Part shown: positions 61,758-64,000 of the stretch, one piece after another | Layout of the letters: every line of letters begins with the position of its first letter | How positions within the stretch are numbered: position 1 is the first letter of the stretch | Assembly (NCBI GenBank): GCA_002102555.1 | Contig: MCFL01000014.1 | Span: 434,001-498,000, forward strand | DNA from: Catenaria anguillulae PL171 | Lineage: Eukaryota > Blastocladiomycota > Blastocladiomycetes > Blastocladiales > Catenariaceae | Reading direction: 5' to 3' | Length of the DNA: 64,000 nt | Translations under genes and position numbers: made by a program | The notes under the pieces: model-generated | What the model was told of the DNA's origin: nothing | Database searches by the model: none | What the model saw: only the letters and a program-made list of their open reading frames with translations

Positions 61758-61780
61758 GTACAAAGGGTGACCAGACTCCC
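61758..61780 (+). promoter_or_regulatory. Candidate core promoter block, Gln-rich copy 3
   Basis: GTACAAAGG followed by GTGACCAGACTCCC, aligned with the TATA-containing block of copy 2 and the altered block of copy 1, about 112-134 nt before the ATG. Confidence 0.4.
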
Positions 61781-61891
61781 ACCACCTCCTCTCTCGTTTC
61801 GACCCAGCAACCAAGGTACACCTTGCCGCAGTGTCCACTTTACTTCTTCAACTCTTCCAAGCAAACTTTTACCCGCATCAAGTTATCCCCC

Positions 61892-62917
61892 ATGGGTCGC
61901 CAACAAGTCCAACCCGCTCTCCGCCAAGCTGTCCAGCAGCAATCGGCCAATCCCAAGCTTCAGCAGCAGCAGCAGCAGCAGCAGCCCAAGCTGCAGTCTC
62001 GTCCCACGACCGCTTCCACGCCCGCTTCCAACAATGTCATGAAGCACCAGCAGCAACAACAGCAGAAGGCTGTCTCGCGTCCTCAATCGGCTGCTTCCCA
62101 GGCGCCAGTCAAGCAACAGGCCAAGACCAACCAGGTCAACCCTAAGCAGCAGCAGTTCAAGTCGAATGCTCAGGTGTACCGCCCGACCCCCGTCAAGGAG
62201 CACCCTGACGATGCCTTCCTCTCTGGCGCTTGGTTGTTTGACCAATCGCGTGTGCCTCAATGGATGTCGACTCAGCTTCCCACTCAGCAGCAGCAAGCTG
62301 CCGCGTCCAAGTCGACTCTGAAGCAGCAGCAGCAGCAGCCTGTCTCGCGTCCCACGTCCTCCACGTCGTCGGCTCAACAGAGCAAGCAACAGTCGCAGCA
62401 GCACTCGAGCAAGAACAGCAACGCTCAAGTGTACCGCCCAACGCCCGTGAAGGAGCACGTTGACGATGCATTCCATTCGGGTGCTTGGTTGTTTGACGAG
62501 TCGCGAGTCCCACAATGGATGGCGCCTCACCTTCCTAAGCAGCAGCAGCGCTCGAATGTTGCCCCCAAGCCGGCTCAGCGCCCTGCCTCGTCGTCTCAGC
62601 AGCAAAAGCAGCAGCAGCCTGTGATGCAGCAACAGCAGCGCCAGCAGCAGCCCGTGCAGATGCGCCCTCAGCAACAACAACGCCAGTTGCCGACCATGCA
62701 GCACGGTGACGATACCTTCTTGTGGAACGGATGGACCCAGGCTTCGCGTCAACCCCTGTGGTCAAACAACAGCAACAACTCGGCCACGCCGTCGATGAGC
62801 AAGCAGCCAACGACCATGAATGCGACTCGCCCTCAGTCTCCCCCTGCCAAGCAGGCCCAGCACCAGCAACAGTCGCAGCAGGGCCAGAAGCGTCCCCAGT
62901 CGCCTGCTCGTCGTTGA
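61892..62917 (+). CDS. Gln-rich orphan protein, copy 3
   Basis: 341 residues from ATG at 61892. A longer in-frame start at 61745 exists, but the shared family N-terminus is MGRQQVQPALRQ and the extra residues would lie in the conserved upstream block. It is nearly identical to copies 1 and 2. It lacks the SQSQSH stretch after NPKQQQ and has an extra QQ-rich insertion (QQKQQQPVMQQQQRQQQ) before QMRPQ. Both full VYRPTPVKEH...SRVPQWM motifs and the degenerate GDDTFLWNGW motif are intact. Retained reading frame in three copies, with length changes in multiples of three, indicates that the protein is under selection. Confidence 0.86.
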   Translation: MGRQQVQPALRQAVQQQSANPKLQQQQQQQQPKLQSRPTTASTPASNNVMKHQQQQQQKAVSRPQSAASQAPVKQQAKTNQVNPKQQQFKSNAQVYRPTPVKEHPDDAFLSGAWLFDQSRVPQWMSTQLPTQQQQAAASKSTLKQQQQQPVSRPTSSTSSAQQSKQQSQQHSSKNSNAQVYRPTPVKEHVDDAFHSGAWLFDESRVPQWMAPHLPKQQQRSNVAPKPAQRPASSSQQQKQQQPVMQQQQRQQQPVQMRPQQQQRQLPTMQHGDDTFLWNGWTQASRQPLWSNNSNNSATPSMSKQPTTMNATRPQSPPAKQAQHQQQSQQGQKRPQSPARR

Positions 62918-63903
62918 TTCCCTGATTCTTTCTGTGTTTTTTTGCCTCACACTGTTCTGATTTGTGAGTGTGCTCATTATGTTGTGTGTGATTGATACCC
63001 CCACTCACATGTTCCTCATCCTTTTGCTTTTACGCATTCCGTAAGCTGAATGTAATACTTTTTTTCTCGCCATCGCGTCCACAAGTAGGAGCAGTAAAGT
63101 CGCAGATGGGTTCTTTCCCGGTCCTAGCCGATGAGGCGTCCAAACTGAGGAATCTTCAATGCCGCCCAAAGGCGCAAGCAATAGATAAATACCTACTTCA
63201 ACATGACAGTCCCATGCAAGCTCCCCGACTCGTTCGTATCTTCACAATACTCCTGGTGATCAAGTGAGACAAGTCATCTTCGAGATGACTCCTTCGATGG
63301 CCTGAAATGAGGGAACAGACCCGGCAAGTGGTTGTCTGCACAATGCACCAAATGGTAATAGTGGCAGCCCCGCGGCACTTGTGCCTGCTCCGAGTCGTTG
63401 TCCGCCAAGTGGTCGGGATCCGGAGAGGCCACTACCGTAAAGGTCGGAGTCGTTGCAACGGCCGATCGCGACGCGCTGACGCGACCTGACGCGCTCCCGT
63501 GAAATGGGGGCTCTGAAAACCGTGTAAAATCAGTGGATTTTTGGATATGTTAAAATGCAAGACGAGAGCTTTCCAGCGATGTAAAAATCATGTGCGGCTG
63601 ATTAGTGGAAAGGCGGAAGACGGTGCGTCGAAAATGGCGGCGGGATTGCCTGTGAGAGTCGATCATTGCGTGAGATCATGAACAAACTCCTCGTGAGACA
63701 CCTGTATCAAACGCCGCCGGCTGCTCGCCGCTTGCCTCTTTCCGTCAAAGGTAAGTGATATCAGCTCATATTTTTGCAGCTGATGTTGTGCATCGTCGCC
63801 CAACGGGGCACCCGGCACTAGAAAAACTGGCGTCGCCCCTGTCGCTCACGAAGGCGGATCTCAACCTTTCATCGTTGCACCATGTCTCTGCCACTTGAGT
63901 CAG
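62918..63903. other. Intergenic region
   Basis: No gene, RNA or repeat could be supported between Gln-rich copy 3 and the frame at the right edge. Confidence 0.5.
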
Positions 63904-64000
63904 ATGCCCCGAGAACCCACGAATCGTCCCAATTCCGCGCCAGGACGCCAAAACGCCGTCTACCGCCCGTCCAAGGAGAAGCAGGCTAAGGCTCCCAAGC
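63904..64000 (+). CDS. Possible distant Gln-rich family member, 5' end only
   Basis: A frame open to the window edge begins with ATG at 63904 (MPREPTNRPNS) and reaches NAVYRPSKEKQAKAPK. The NAVYRPSKEK stretch resembles NAQVYRPTPVKEH of the Gln-rich family located about 1 kb upstream. The sequence TTGAGTCAG just before the ATG could instead be a splice acceptor, so the true start may be upstream. Only 32 residues are available. Confidence 0.42.
   Translation, partial: MPREPTNRPNSAPGRQNAVYRPSKEKQAKAPK

Overview
This window looks like nuclear DNA of a fungus, probably an early-diverging, chytrid- or blastocladiomycete-like lineage. It carries a fused acetylglutamate kinase/reductase gene (the fungal ARG5,6 arrangement) and a two-BIR Bir1. 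Many genes have several introns of about 60-95 nt, with GTACGT/GTATGT/GTTCGT donors and an AG acceptor. The RUS-family (DUF647) and NPEPL1-like M17 peptidase genes are less typical of yeasts. The lineage is inference; the fungal assignment is firmer.

Layout. 1-3.2 kb: edge of an F-box-like orphan gene and the first copy of a Gln-rich orphan family. 3.2-16.7 kb: ARG5,6, a single-pass membrane protein, a RUS-family protein, a full-length paralogue of the edge gene, DNA polymerase kappa and a polyprenol reductase. 17.4-25.9 kb: a large inverted repeat. Two near-identical 2.84-kb elements face each other and enclose the second Gln-rich gene and a p24 cargo-receptor gene. 26.3-43.2 kb: enoyl-CoA hydratase, signal peptidase subunit SPC2, a methyltransferase, BIR1, a Ste20-type kinase, an unrecognised multi-pass membrane protein and OMA1. 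44.3-60.2 kb: a Rap/Rsr1 GTPase, a Sec1/Munc18 protein, two related small secreted proteins, an M17 aminopeptidase, TFIIB, AMP deaminase and ribosomal protein eL19. 61.7-64 kb: the third Gln-rich gene and the start of a possible fourth relative.

Most genes are independent housekeeping genes. Loose functional themes are secretion (SPC2, p24, Sec1, dolichol synthesis), mitochondria (ARG5,6, ECHS1, OMA1) and polarity signalling (Rap/Rsr1 GTPase, Ste20-type kinase). The accessory content is the Gln-rich family (three copies sharing upstream motifs) and the inverted pair of elements, which have TIR-like ends, a 194-bp tandem array, a long poly(A) tract, a tRNA-like stretch and a spliced-looking gene fragment, but no transposase I can recognise.

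Caution: at least fifteen conserved-gene positions need one extra base to keep frame, mostly at short homopolymers. All are missing bases, never extra ones. This points to consensus errors in a long-read assembly, so genes described as frameshifted are probably intact. Exon boundaries were read by eye from splice motifs and protein-family continuity.
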